From NCBI GenBank assembly GCA_032433765.1, contig JAVIAB010000160.1:18097549-18161548 (forward strand): DNA of 64,000 bases, given 5' to 3'. The notes under the pieces are model-generated. The model was given only the letters and a program-made list of their open reading frames with translations, was not told where the DNA came from and did not search any database. The stretch comes from Megaustenia siamemsis. Taxonomy: Eukaryota > Mollusca > Gastropoda > Stylommatophora > Ariophantidae. Position numbers and translations under genes: made by a program. Below are positions 1-10,257 of this stretch, piece by piece. How positions within the stretch are numbered: the stretch's first letter is position 1; every line of letters begins with the position of its first letter.

Positions 1-231
1 ATAAAAATGTCATGCTGTGCATAGACGTGTTGGGCCGGAAAGTTCAAATCTGCTATTTATGAACTACAACATACACCCACTTAACACTTTTGTAAGGGCT
101 GACGATGAAGAGGAGTAATCGCCGCGTGAACGCAGAAGTTGATAATTCCTGTATAATCATGCAATCTTTTGTTTAGTTCGTTGTCTTTGTCGCCTGTCGT
201 GGACTCTATTTGTCGAAACGTTTGCTTTTGA

Positions 232-562
232 GTTATTGGTTATGGAAGGCCTCGGTATCACCGCAAACGAATTAAAATCCATAATTGCTCAACCGCCCGT
301 GCCAGTGGAATCATCCGAATTACCAACTCATCTCCCAAACAAAGAAAGGTAACTGTAGTCCCCATCGTAGCAGTCTCAGCACACGCCAAAAGACATAAGG
401 CGAAACCGCGCAGAAAGTGAACACAGCCAACTGTTCCATGTCATACGATATCATCATTCATCGTAAACAAGCGGGATATCGAAACAGGATCAAAACGGAT
501 GAGACACACAGCTCACGGTGTGCACAGAGCACTTAACTCAGTAGCTCCTGCAACAAGCCGGT
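232..562. repeat. Dispersed repeat, copy 1 of a pair
   Basis: About 330 bases that recur in the same orientation at 2530-2866 with scattered substitutions and small indels. Both copies share the stretch around the words aattaaaa.ccataatt, caaccgcccgtgccagtgg and agacataaggcgaaaccg. No open frame is kept in both copies and no terminal repeats are visible. It may be part of an unrecognised mobile element or an old local duplication. Confidence 0.75.
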
Positions 563-822
563 CTTGGAATATGAGGAAACTGCAAGAAGGAACACTTTTC
601 AGACATCGCCTTCAATGGTTCCTGCCGCCTATCCACCATATACCATGGAAGTTCACGTCCTCCCGAAAATGATGATCGTCATAGCACTTGATGATGTTAG
701 GCCATCATTGATGACTCCAATTCCAAACATATAGACACACAGTGGTGGTAAGTTGCTTTTGAGTTCCAAATTATAACAGCAAAGATGTAACTTATAATTT
801 ATATGAGCCTGTTTTCTCTTAA

Positions 823-1301
823 GGGGCCGCGATAGCTCAGTGGTTAGTGAACTGGACTACAAAGGACAAGAGGTAGGGTTCGATCCCAACCGACGGCTTC
901 CGGGTTCACCCAGCCTTTAATGGATAAGGGATTTTTGTCTGGGAAAATAATACCGACCACATTGCCCCAAAAATCATGTTCCGAAGGTCTGTAAAATTTA
1001 TGATCACTAACACCATATAATAGTGACACTGTGACCTTCCAGTCATGTCGTAAGAGGCGAATAAGGAGGTTGATCGATGGCTTGACAAGCTGTCATTGTA
1101 AAAAGTAGTGTTATGGAAACAGCGCCGTATATTTTAGAGCAGTGATCTCTGCAATATGTGCCACTTTGGCACGCAAGGTTTCTGTTTTTCAGATTGTGGT
1201 TCTGCCCTATGTGCCCTCTTCGGCTCGAAAGGATAATAGATAGATAGAACACCATATTCCCTATACACCACTTGGCGTGACGGGGGCGCTTTACTTTTTT
1301 T
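823..1301 (+). mobile_element. SINE-I copy a, tRNA-headed, split by a nested insert
   Basis: tRNA-like head with A-box-like gatagctcagtggttagtg and B-box-like gggttcgatcccaac, then the family body (cgacggcttccgggttcacc) and the conserved 3' hairpin cacttggcgtg before a T-rich end. The element is interrupted at 1019-1247; the ten bases aacaccatat occur at 1009-1018 and again at 1248-1257. Six other clear copies lie in this window, so the boundaries come from comparison among them. Not a functional tRNA: the sequence does not fold as a full cloverleaf and continues into the SINE body. Confidence 0.85.
1019..1247 (+). mobile_element. 229-bp retro-insert with LINE-A-like GATA tail
   Basis: This piece sits inside SINE-I copy a, flanked by the 10-bp duplication aacaccatat, the mark of target-primed insertion. 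Its last 50 or so bases (ccctatgtgcc, cggctcgaaagg, then tagatagatag) match the 3' end of the two LINE-A copies at 23635 and 29388, while the rest does not match LINE-A. It is therefore either a SINE borrowing the LINE-A tail or a short divergent LINE relative. The internal stretch gtcatgtcgtaagaggcg resembles a short interspersed sequence I recall from bivalve genomes; that is memory only. Confidence 0.7.
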
Positions 1302-2065
1302 AAATTTTCACTTAAATGTATGCACTGACTTTTATTGCTTTGAAATCTTATTATTTTGGTTTATTTACTCAAAAAAAGAAGTAAAATGGAACACACAGTA
1401 ACTATATCAGTTACACATATTTTTGCTATAAGCCGAGTGGTGTCACTGTTTATGGAAATAAGTTGCATTAGGATACGAACATTAAAGAGAAGTGCGAATT
1501 ACTGTGCTTGTAATGAATTATTTCAGTTCAATCTTTACTCGTGTGTGCATACAGCCGACAGTTATAATTCCAGTGTACGGGTGTAGCAGTCATTTCTATT
1601 CACAGACTGTTATATTGGGATTCTCAGCTGTGATATAACTACGACTATTATGGCTAGCATGTGTGTTGGGGATTTCCCCAGGTTACGACGTCAATAGCTT
1701 CCACAGTTACATTGTGCCATAGGTATTTATTATTTGAATAGGCCTTTGAGACGCTTGTAAAAATGCCTGTTCCTTTTTCGATCTTTTTTCCAGATAAAAA
1801 GGGGCATATATCAGCAAATAACATTTGACCTTCGCAACACCAGCGTATGCTATACTTTACCTCTAACATGTTATCGCCCCTGATTTTTGCGATAACTAAT
1901 CAATAATTTATTTTGGTTGCAGGAGTTGCATATAACACCTGTAAATAAAGCTGGTAAATTTCGCTGACACTCCACCGCTCGTTTATTTTACGATAACTAA
2001 GGGTAGCTTACATTCATTAACATATCTCATAACTAACACATTTCTCAGGACACACACTGCGGAAG
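1302..2065. other. No recognised feature
   Basis: AT-rich sequence without a convincing gene. A 76-codon open frame at 1356-1586 has no recognisable motif and no repeat support. Confidence 0.5.
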
Positions 2066-2337
2066 CCAACTGAGAGTTTTACACAACAGGCCCTGTTTTG
2101 GAATCCCCAGGAGGGAAAGACAAAAAGGCAGACCATGAAATTCTTGGAGAAGACAGATAGAAGCAGAAATGAAGATCATGGAAAAGACATGGAATGATAT
2201 TAAAAGAATGACAAGAAACAGAACGACTTGGAAAGTGTTTGTTGAAGACATATACTCCACAGGGAGCTGAAAGTGTTTGTTGAAGACATATGCTCCACAG
2301 GGAGCTGAAAGGTAGAAGAAAGAAGAACATATCTTAT
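2066..2337 (+). mobile_element. LINE-B 3' end, 5'-truncated
   Basis: Across frames it encodes the C-terminal tail seen in many LINE polymerases: a Gly-Arg-Pro-rich basic patch, then an acidic helix ending WNDIKRMTRNRTTWKVFVED. The same segment occurs inverted at 3783-4018. Frame breaks show it is dead. A 39-bp piece (aagtgtttgttgaagacata and following) is tandemly duplicated at about 2232-2311. The 3' end is followed by an irregular gaagaaagaagaa run, matching the GAA tail of the other copy. Confidence 0.75.
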
Positions 2338-2529
2338 GCACGCGAATTATGTTTAGATCGGATTAGCCATTTCACAGATTCACTTTTCGTAAGAACACGA
2401 TCACCCCTTCCCCCCCCCCCCCTTTTTAGGGGTTGGGTATTGTAGAGGTACCACGTCAGCCTCAGAATAGGAAGAACCCATGGTAACTAGAAGCAGCAAT
2501 GAGTGTTCAAAAATATGAAAAATTATTGG

Positions 2530-2866
2530 TTATCGTTATGGTTATGGAAGGCCCCGGTATCACTCTAAACGAATTAAAACCCATAATTTTTCAACCGCCC
2601 GTGCCAGTGGAATCATCCAAATTAATATCTCATCTCCCAAACAAAAAAGGCAGCTGCAGTCCCCATCATATCAGTCTCAGCAGACACCAAAAGACATAAG
2701 GCGAAACCGCACAGAAAGTGAACACAGCCATCTGTTCCTCGTCATACGATATCATTATTCATCGTAAGCATTCTAAATATCGAAACACGATCAAAACAGA
2801 TGAAATACACAGCTCACGGTGTGCAGAGAACACTAAACTCAGTAGCTCTGGCAGCAAGCTGGTTTC
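2530..2866. repeat. Dispersed repeat, copy 2 of a pair
   Basis: Second copy of the segment at 232-562, same orientation, with many point differences. It is followed by a SINE-II body fragment; the first copy is not, so the shared unit ends near 2866. Confidence 0.75.
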
Positions 2867-2889
2867 TTTTTTGACGACACCCTCTTCTG

Positions 2890-3005
2890 ATCTCTTGGGT
2901 AGTGAGATTGGATGACTAGCCTTCTTGGATAACGGCAATAAACAGGAGGTCCCGTGTGCAGTCGCGCACGTTAAAAATCCCCTGGCAGTTAAAATCGAAA
3001 AGAGT
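2890..3005 (+). mobile_element. SINE-II 3' body fragment
   Basis: The words gggtagtgagatt, ggataacggcaataaacagg and aggtcccgtgtgca match the body of the fuller SINE-II at 37780-37995. The tRNA-like head is missing. Confidence 0.65.
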
Positions 3006-3099
3006 AGGCCATAAATATGGCCGCTTCCCGGGCAAAAAGGTTAGCAAAAAACCTTCCAAGAACTTGCCATCAGTTGAGTCTTGCTTCATTTTATTTATA

Positions 3100-3217
3100 T
3101 GTTAACTCACATATGTTAACTCACATACGTTAACTCCCATATGTTAACTCACATATTTTAACTCACATATTTTCACATATATATTTTTTTACCCTCCAAT
3201 ATGTAGCAAATCTCTCG

Positions 3218-3256
<39 letters not shown>
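3100..3256. repeat. 14-bp array followed by a TC microsatellite
   Basis: About six imperfect copies of atgttaactcacat (3103-3180), then a run of tc dinucleotides to 3256. Confidence 0.9.
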
Positions 3257-3260
<4 letters not shown>

Positions 3261-3366
3261 CATAATTTCATCTCTGGTCCCTCTTCTCCTCGACTTACCT
3301 GCTCGCTCATCCTTGATGTAGTAGTATCTATCTGTATCTCATTGTTCGTTGATGTTGTTCTCGTTT

Positions 3367-3398
3367 CCCGAAGAAGGCCACGTGTAGGCCGAAACGTC
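3367..3398 (+). other. Hammerhead-like motif with GGCC stem
   Basis: Order of parts: CCGAAGA (3368-3374), a GGCC/GGCC stem around loop ACGTGTA (3376-3390), then GAAACGTC. A hammerhead ribozyme core is CUGANGA, stem II, GAAA; here the U is replaced by C, so cleavage activity is doubtful. A related motif lies on the minus strand at 44099-44130. Such motifs occur in terminal repeats of Penelope-like elements. No Penelope coding sequence is visible nearby. Confidence 0.4.
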
Positions 3399-3706
3399 AA
3401 TATATTATGGTGTTCCATTTTGTAAAGCTGTCACCATACCAGGTACGAGTAAACGTGACAACCCACTACTGGCTCCACACTTTGGATCGTGCTACTGAGT
3501 TCATGTTCATGGGCCAGGATTCTGCTCGGACCTTCTCGAGATTTTCAAGAAGAATAACAGATCACCCATGGGTTCGTCAGGTATGCAGTGATGGTGATCC
3601 TAAGAACAGAACAAACAATACAAACAAACAAACAAACAAACAAAAAGACAAATAAAACAAACGCAATACGGCCACGAGAACAAGCTCAGTGTTATATAAA
3701 GGCAAG
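3399..3706. other. No recognised feature; AAAC microsatellite
   Basis: Mostly unremarkable sequence with a short aaac run at about 3620-3650. It could be the remainder of whatever carried the hammerhead-like motif. Confidence 0.4.
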
Positions 3707-3776
3707 GAGCTGTGGTACAGTAGTTGTTAGGGAACTGGTCTGCTAAGGATAGGTCAGGATATCGATCGATGGTTTA
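3707..3776 (+). mobile_element. Degenerate SINE-I-like tRNA head
   Basis: Aligns along its length to the SINE-I head (gagctg.ggtacagtagtt.gttagggaactgg.ct) but with many substitutions. It stops where the inverted LINE-B fragment begins. Confidence 0.5.
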
Positions 3777-3782
3777 TAATGT

Positions 3783-4018
3783 TTCTTCTTCTCTTTCTTC
3801 TTCTACCTTTTTAGCTCCCTGTGGAGCATAGGTCTTCAACAAACACTTTCCAAGTCGTTCTGTCTCTTGCCATTCTTTTAAGATCATTCCATGTTTTCCC
3901 CATCAGCTTCATCTCTGCTTCTATCTGTCTTCTCCAAGAATTCCTTGGTCTTCCTCTTTGTCTTTTCCCCTGGGGATTCCAAAAAAGGGCCTGTTGTGTA
4001 ATACTCTCAGTTTTTATA
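3783..4018 (-). mobile_element. LINE-B 3' end, minus strand
   Basis: Reverse complement of the 2066-2337 segment, encoding the same C-terminal polymerase tail with frame breaks. Its 3' end (left side) ends in an irregular GAA run, read as ttcttcttctctttcttctt on the plus strand, so this family seems to have a GAA-type tail. Confidence 0.75.
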
Positions 4019-4334
4019 ATGTTTGCTCCGCTCTAAATGGGGGAATAGATATTTTTTTTCCGCTCTGGAAAGTGACGTTATGTTGACCACACGATAAAAT
4101 ACAAATGTTTTGATTGAGTTGCTGTATGCAGTACAACCTGTGGCTGCCCTGCTGCCTTGCAGGTAAGCTCGGGAGAGTAAAAGGCTAAGGGAGGGTACCC
4201 CGAAGTAAAACAACCCCACTGCTTTGTGGATGAGACTTTTTAGTCACAGGCTAGCGGAGCCAACCGTAAACAAACCGACGGAAGGCAACAGAAAACCACC
4301 GTCGTAACTTCTTTGTACAATCATGAATCGCCAC
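4019..4334. other. No recognised feature
   Basis: No repeat matched within the window and no open frame of note. Confidence 0.4.
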
Positions 4335-4762
4335 AAAATTAGAATAGAGGGAAGCAAAGAGAAAAATACCAGGCAGCTTAAGAGAATGGCTTGGCAGTAG
4401 GTTAACAACAGAAATGATAAATAATTGTCGAGATCATTCGTTCGTTCGCTTTCGTCAGCTTTGACCTCTGACGAAGTCCCACCCACTCAATTTTATGGGA
4501 CTGAATTTTGCGTGTAAAGTCTGTTTTATCCCATTACAGGATGCCCCTCGCCATGCAGGCAGATTTACTCCGACTTCAGAGGTACTAATTTTTAGGGAAT
4601 TAGTAAAACCCAGGTGTCCTCGCCAGGGTACGAACCCCGGCTGTTGCCGTGGTAAGCCAACCGCCTATCGATTGCGCTAACCGGCCACCCATTGTCGAGA
4701 TCGAAAGTTGTGGAGAGACATGATCACCTACGCCAGCAGGCACAGTACTTGATGATGATGTT
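4335..4762 (+). mobile_element. LINE-D 3' end, split by SINE-III
   Basis: Two pieces, 4335-4423 and 4703-4762, join into the LINE-D 3' end: gaagcaaagagaaaa, accaggcagcttaagagaat, then agacatgatcacctacgcca and a short tgatgatgatgttga tail. Other copies encode the polymerase C-terminus near this point. The gap holds SINE-III with a 12-bp duplication. LINE-D is the most frequent LINE 3' end in this window. Confidence 0.8.
4436..4690 (-). mobile_element. SINE-III, minus strand, with 12-bp target duplication
   Basis: On the minus strand it starts with a tRNA-like head: A-box-like ggccggttagcgcaatcg and B-box-like ccggggttcgtaccctgg. It ends in gaacgaacgaat. The bases attgtcgagatc occur at 4424-4435 and 4691-4702, a clean 12-bp duplication of LINE-D target sequence, so SINE-III inserted after LINE-D. 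Confidence 0.85.
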
Positions 4763-5125
4763 GATTGAGGAGTGGGTGTGGGATATGGGCTTTCACTCCA
4801 TATCCCCTCTGTGCCACGAGGTGTGACGGTGATTCTTCTTCTTAATAACAATCGTCATTATAAATTATTACTTCTTTCCGGTTCTTTTATAATTTTTGTT
4901 CCAAAATTTGGTTTAATTTGTATTGCCATTTTTAGCGACACACCTAACTATTTGTGATCTGTGGATGCAAATATATCCAGCGAAGTCCTTTATTGTCTTC
5001 TCTGATCCTCTTCACTTTCTCTTGTGCTGTATTGAGTCTTGATTTAAAGTTTTAGTTCTCCATTTTCAGCCTGCCCCGCTCAACCAATATCACGTGATGA
5101 TCCTTGACTTCTTCTTATACATCAT
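4763..5125. other. No recognised feature
   Basis: AT-rich sequence without a recognisable gene or repeat. Confidence 0.4.
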
Positions 5126-5290
5126 CAACGGATGTTGTCTCCACATTGACGGTTGGCTGTTATGGAGCACCATTTTGCTCTGTTTCTTGTTTTGATGGTA
5201 CATAGGTTCACCTGACCACTTTTTGATGTTATCAGTCCACTTTAGTCTTGGTCTGCCTTTGACTCGTCTAACTTATACATCCATTGTATG
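5126..5290 (-). mobile_element. LINE-E 3' end fragment, minus strand
   Basis: Matches the reverse complement of the 3' end of the long LINE-E at 32926-34952 (ctgcctttgactcgtc, ttagtcttggtctgcct, gttggctgttatggagc). Too short and degraded to code. Confidence 0.65.
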
Positions 5291-5394
5291 ATATGAAAAC
5301 ATGAGGCCTTCTCTTCAGGCAGGCAAATTATTTACTTTGTTGTCGATGCATGTAGTTAATGATCTGATCTGCACCGACCTTTTCTCTGTTTGTC

Positions 5395-5470
5395 TCATTC
5401 ATTCATTCATTCATTCATTCATTCATTCATTCATTCATTCATTCATTCATTCATTCATTCATTCATTCAT
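5395..5470. repeat. (CATT)n microsatellite
   Basis: About nineteen near-perfect copies of a four-base unit. Confidence 0.98.
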
Positions 5471-6678
5471 ATTTGTGGTCACTCCAGCCCTGTCGTTAAT
5501 CTGTTCAGTCGAATTAACTTTAATTTTTATAACGAACATAGCAATGTCAGCTGCTTTGTGCACGCAAGTAACATCATTTAAGCGTTGATTATGGTCTGTG
5601 GTAGTCAAAGAGTTAAACATAGTTTGTAAAATGAGAAAGTAGGAGGAGGGGAGAGAGAGAATTATCTTATTATTGTCGTGTTTTCTTATGTCTGTCACAC
5701 AAAATTATGTTGGTTAAGTTTAATATCTCTCTCTGACTCTTTCTCTCTTTCTAACTTTCTTTCTGAAATCGATCTGTTACTACATCCATTCTGTATTGTT
5801 TGCACCCCCCCTTTTTTTTTTTTAAAAATCAATTTGACAATTACTATAATTTAGCATTTTAAAAGCTACAGTGAATTTAATTTTTTTTTTTCCATCTGCA
5901 GGACCGGTATTATCTTCCCCTAATGTCATCAATTTGATGAGACCAAAAAAACACCCAGAAAAACTGGATGGATATTTCCTTCCATGTTTGCGATCAACCA
6001 CCTCTTGAGACGAACCCTCTTACAGCCTGAAAAGAATATTGTTTGACGCCTTAATGCAAGCATCAACAACTGTACAAAGGCGGCTAATGGAATCTGAAGG
6101 CCTTCTTTCAAAGAATGCAATAGAACTTACTGGCTTCATATTTCGTCTTTCAGAAACTGCACAAAATGCTTGTGAGATGCGAACATTTTGATAACTTTGT
6201 TCCTAATCGTTAAGTTGGGCCAGACACATCCAGCCAAATTTCAATTTTGCGTCTCTAAATATTTCTGTTGTCAAAGACCACTATTTAAAGAAATGGTAGA
6301 AAGTAGTCAGTAATCCTTAGTTTATGTTTCATGTAAACTCTCTTCCAAATCAAGTACTTTAATAATGGATTCATTGGAATTCAACAATTACGTTGTGTTT
6401 TATTTATGAATTTGTTAATCTTTGGTTATCAGAAGGCACCAGGTTTTTACATTATAATTTGGCTTTTCTTGTTAACTGGCTACAGCCGTGAGAATTTAGC
6501 TGTTTGTTTAATGTGAGCTGGACATATAAGTGACAGAAGCTGCTCGGGTTTGGATTTTTTTCTGGACATTAGTCATGTCACTGCTACTGACATCTTGTAC
6601 CATGGGCAAACAACCAGACAGGCTGCTGAACAAGGGGCCTCAATACCTGCGGACACGCACAAATTCTGGTCTCTTTAG
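5471..6678. other. AT-rich sequence without recognised genes
   Basis: Contains several poly-T and poly-A runs. I see no supported coding region or repeat family. Confidence 0.4.
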
Positions 6679-7870
6679 TAAGTCGCTGTTTGTGTGATCG
6701 TGTTGTTTATGTCTCATGTTTATGTTGAGATTAGTAAGTCGCTGTTTGTGTGATCGTGTTGTTTATGTCTCATGTTTATGTTGAGATTCAACTCTGTTCG
6801 TGTGTAATCGTGTTGTTTATGTCTCATGTTTATGTTGACATTTAGCTCTGTTCGTGTGTGATCGTGTTGTTTATGTCTCATGTTTATGTTGAGATTCAGC
6901 TCTGTTCGTGTGTGATCGTATTGTTTATGTCTCATGTTTATGTTGAGATTCAGTTCTCTTCGTGCGTGATCGTATTGTTTATGTCTCATGTTTATGTTGA
7001 GATTCAGCTCTGTTCGTGTGTGATCGTATTGTTTATGTCTCATGTTTATGTTGAGATTCAGTTCTGTTCGTGTGTGATCGTATTGTTTATGTCTCATGTT
7101 TATGTTGAGATTCAGCTCTGTTCGTGTGTGATCGTATTGTTTATGTCTCATGTTTATGTTGAGATTCAGCTCTGTTCGTGTGTGATCGTATTGTTTATGT
7201 CTCATGTTTATGTTGAGATTCAGTTCTGTTCGTGTGTGATCGTGTTGTTTATGTCTCATGTTTATGTTGAGATTCAGTTCTGTTCGTGTGTGATCGTGTT
7301 GTTTATGTCTCATGTTTATGTTGAGATTCAGTTCTGTTCGTGTGTGATCGTGTTGTTTATGTCTCATGTTTATGTTGAGATTCAGCTCTGTTCGTGTGTG
7401 ATCGTGTTGTTTATGTCTCATGTTTATGTTGACATTTAGCTCTGTTCGTGTGTGATCGTGTTGTTTATGTCTCATGTTTATGTTGATATTTAGCTCTGTT
7501 CGTGTGTGATCGTGTTGTTTATGTCTCATGTTTATGTTGACATTTATTCTGTTCGTGTGTGATCGTGTTGTTTATGTCTCATGTTTATGTTGACATTTAG
7601 CTCTGTTCGTGTGTGATCGTGTTGTTTATGTCTCATGTTTATGTTGACATTTAGCTCTGTTTGTGTGTGATCGTGTTGTTTATGTCTCATGTTTATGTTG
7701 ACATTTATTCTGTTCGTGTGTGATCGTGTTGTTTATGTCTCATGTTTATGTTGACATTTATTCTGTTCGTGTGTGATCGTGTTGTTTATGTCTCATGTTT
7801 ATGTTGACATTTATTCTGTTCGTGTGTGATCGTGTTGTTTATGTCTCATGTTTATGTTGACATTTAGCTC
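6679..7870. repeat. 54-bp minisatellite, about 22 copies
   Basis: The unit contains gatcgtgttgtttatgtctc and atgtttatgttga, with a variable gagattcagctc / gacatttagctc / gacatttattc block; the last variant is shorter by one. Because 54 is a multiple of three, both strands stay open for long stretches (18-residue repeats). The translated repeats have no recognised domain and the open frames are most simply a product of the array. Variant types cluster in neighbouring copies, as expected from local unequal exchange. Confidence 0.95.
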
Positions 7871-8051
7871 GTTTTTGTGTTGTCAGTGTGTTCGTATTGT
7901 TCGTTGTAATTATGTGTGTGTGTGTGTGTGAGAGAGAGATCAATGAAGTTATAACTGTGTGATCCTAGTATTTGTTTCATAGTGTTTATTTTATGAGTTT
8001 CGTCATGCTTATTTCTCACTTGTATGTATTATGTTTGACAATATTATTTTT
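7871..8051. other. Flank of the 54-bp array with short TG run
   Basis: AT-rich sequence with a short tg run and gagagaga at about 7914-7940. Confidence 0.5.
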
Positions 8052-8172
8052 TACAATAGAAACAAGAAAAGAGTTCTTAAATGTTATGTAGCGCCATTCT
8101 TAACATATTGATGTGAATCATGGACAATAGGACAACAGACAAGGAAATCACTTGAGTCTGTAGAAATGTGTC
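8052..8172 (+). mobile_element. LINE-D/C internal fragment
   Basis: Short remnant of the polymerase region ending near residues CESWTIGQQTRKSLESV, also seen (minus strand) at 38708-38911 and 24350-24480. Both ends are cut. Confidence 0.6.
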
Positions 8173-8225
8173 CATGATCATGTAGTACGTTACTCCATTT
8201 TGTGTGATTGGCATATCTTTTGTTT

Positions 8226-8228
<3 letters not shown>

Positions 8229-8288
<60 letters not shown>
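8229..8288. repeat. (TA)n microsatellite
   Basis: About thirty ta dinucleotides. Confidence 0.98.
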
Positions 8289-8289
<1 letters not shown>

Positions 8290-8828
8290 CTGTGTATAAT
8301 ATCGATGTTTCTACCGTTGTAAGATTATGTCATGTGTTCACTGTGTCCAAACATGTATTGTTACATTTCTCGTATTTCTTTACTCAATATTTCAATAATC
8401 ACAGGTTGCCATCTCGAATTAATATTTTGTTGACTGTCATTTAAAAAAAAAAATGTTAATTTTATTTGCGTTGTCCCCCCGTTTCTGATACAATTACTTC
8501 GCTGAAACATTCTGTTTACCTTTGTGTCTCGATATAAAACTTTTTTTTTCTTCTCTCTCTCCTTAAAAATCGAAAGATTTTTCATTCAACAGCAACGCAC
8601 ATTTCACAATAAACACTTGGCTTCTAGTGCGTGTACTTCAGTGTTGTTGATCCAGCTATCTGTTTATTCTGATGTATTGTCTATATCTGCAACTTCGTTT
8701 AAAAAAAAACTAAATTTTACTGTTATTTTGCAATTCTTGCAGAGGCGTCCCCCCCCCCAACCCCCTCCTTAAAGTTGTGCTTGTATCTACGAGCCAATGT
8801 ATTTTCCTCAATGTAAGATATTCCGTAG
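8289..8828. other. No recognised feature; homopolymer-rich
   Basis: Several A, T and C runs, including a 10-base C run near 8750. No supported gene. Confidence 0.4.
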
Positions 8829-9444
8829 TCTTGAAGTTTGTGTTTCAGCAGTCTAGGGCGCATGTCATGTGGCTGAGGTGCCAGTCTTGAAATTGGTGTT
8901 TCAGCAGTTAGGGCGCCTGTCATGTGGCTGAGGTGCCAGTCTTGAAATTGGTGTTTCAGCAGTCTAGGGCGTCTGTCATGTGGCTGAGGTGCCAGTCTTG
9001 AAATTGGTGTTTCAGCAGTCTAGGGTGCATGTCATGTGGCTGAGGTGTCAGTCTTGAAATTGGTGTTTCAGCAGTCTAGGGCGTCTGTCATGTGGCTGAG
9101 GTGCCAGTCTTGAAATTTGTGTTTCAGCAGTCTAGGGCGCATGTCATGTGGCTGAGGTGTCAGTCTTGAAATTGGTGTTTCAGCAGTCTAGGGCGCCTTT
9201 AATGTGGCTGAGGTGCCAGTCTTGAAATTGGTGTTTCAGCAGTCTAGGGCGCCTTTAATGTGGCTGAGGTGTCAGTCTTGAAATTGGTGTTTCAGCAGTC
9301 TAGGGCGCCTTTCATGTGGCTGAGGTGCCAGTCTTGAAATTGGTGTTTCAGCAGTCTAGGGCGCCTGTCATGTGGCTGAGGTGCCAGTCTTGAAATTGGT
9401 GTTTTAGCAGTCTAGGGCGCCTTTAATGTGGCTGAGGTGTCAGT
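8829..9444. repeat. 56-bp minisatellite, about 11 copies
   Basis: Unit: agtcttgaaattggtgtttc, agcagtctagggcgc and tgtcatgtggctgaggtgcc. Copies differ mainly at cgcctgtca / cgcctttaa / cgcatgtca and gtgccag / gtgtcag. Origin unknown; not matched to any other family here. Confidence 0.95.
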
Positions 9445-10035
9445 CCACTTCAGACTTGCTTCTCACGTTATTACTTCATTTAGCGCTCATTTCGATAGCC
9501 GCTGTATCCACAAACAGACCCTGGCTTCGTGGAATGTTATTGTTTTATCCGCCTCTTTTGAAACAAACAACAGAGTGATCAGCACAGACCGCCCAGTGTT
9601 GAACTTGTCAAACAACAACTGCGGTCATGTCGCCTGTCAACGTGTTTGAACATTTTGGCATTTTAACAATCATATTTGTGATCCCAGTTGGCAGAATCTG
9701 TGGGATAACTCCTGTAACGTCCAAAGTCGTGGCAGATTTAAATTCTTCTTATAACACAATCCTCGTTAAAAAGGAGATCGATTCCAAAGAGCAACTTTAT
9801 TGCGAAACAGCGACAAGTGCGCTTCTTGTTTATGACCATATAGTTCGCTTTGTATATTATAACGCCTAGAAAAAACAGCTACACAGCACATTTACTTACA
9901 TTTTACGGTCTCAGCTGTAACAATGTACCGATATTTTTGTTAAAAGGGCGCGATCACAGATCTTTAGGAAAGAAACATCTAATATTCTTTTATTTATGTG
10001 AGCTGCGTCTATTTAGTGGCTGTTCAGCGAGTTCC
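9445..10035. other. Low-repeat stretch
   Basis: One of the few stretches with no recognised repeat. It contains the small open frame at 9627-9869. Confidence 0.4.
9627..9869 (+). CDS. Small hypothetical open frame, 80 codons
   Basis: Starts at an ATG (MSPVNVFEHFGILTIIFVIP) and has a hydrophobic stretch at about residues 10-22 that could pass for a signal peptide, followed by a polar segment with a few charged residues. No family is recognised. The open frame could also be chance, or one exon of a spliced gene. The sequence lies outside any repeat I can identify, the only reason to list it. Confidence 0.12.
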   Translation: MSPVNVFEHFGILTIIFVIPVGRICGITPVTSKVVADLNSSYNTILVKKEIDSKEQLYCETATSALLVYDHIVRFVYYNA

Positions 10036-10257
10036 AAACTTCTATTATTATTGTTATTATTATTATTGTTATTATTGTTATTATTATTATTTTTCCTGTT
10101 CTTCTTCTGCCGTCCCTTGATTACACGTCACCGTCCGCCCCTTTAAGAGGCGTTAAAATGAGGTTGTTTGACAGCTGTTTATCACTGATACTTTAGTTAA
10201 CTAGAGTACTCATGTCTTGGTATGAAGATAAAATGCACGCAATTCGTTTATGCATTA
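10036..10257. repeat. (TTA)n microsatellite and short flank
   Basis: tta/ttg triplets at about 10039-10095, then a short unremarkable flank. Confidence 0.8.

Noticed and set aside
823..900. Functional tRNA gene in the SINE-I head (also the other SINE heads)
   Set aside because: A- and B-box-like words are present but the whole does not form a proper cloverleaf, lacks a terminator at the right place, and is repeated with SINE bodies.
6720..7529. Long open frames on both strands across the 54-bp array
   Set aside because: Both follow from the 54-base unit; no domain, no unique flanking exon, and variants do not favour synonymous change.
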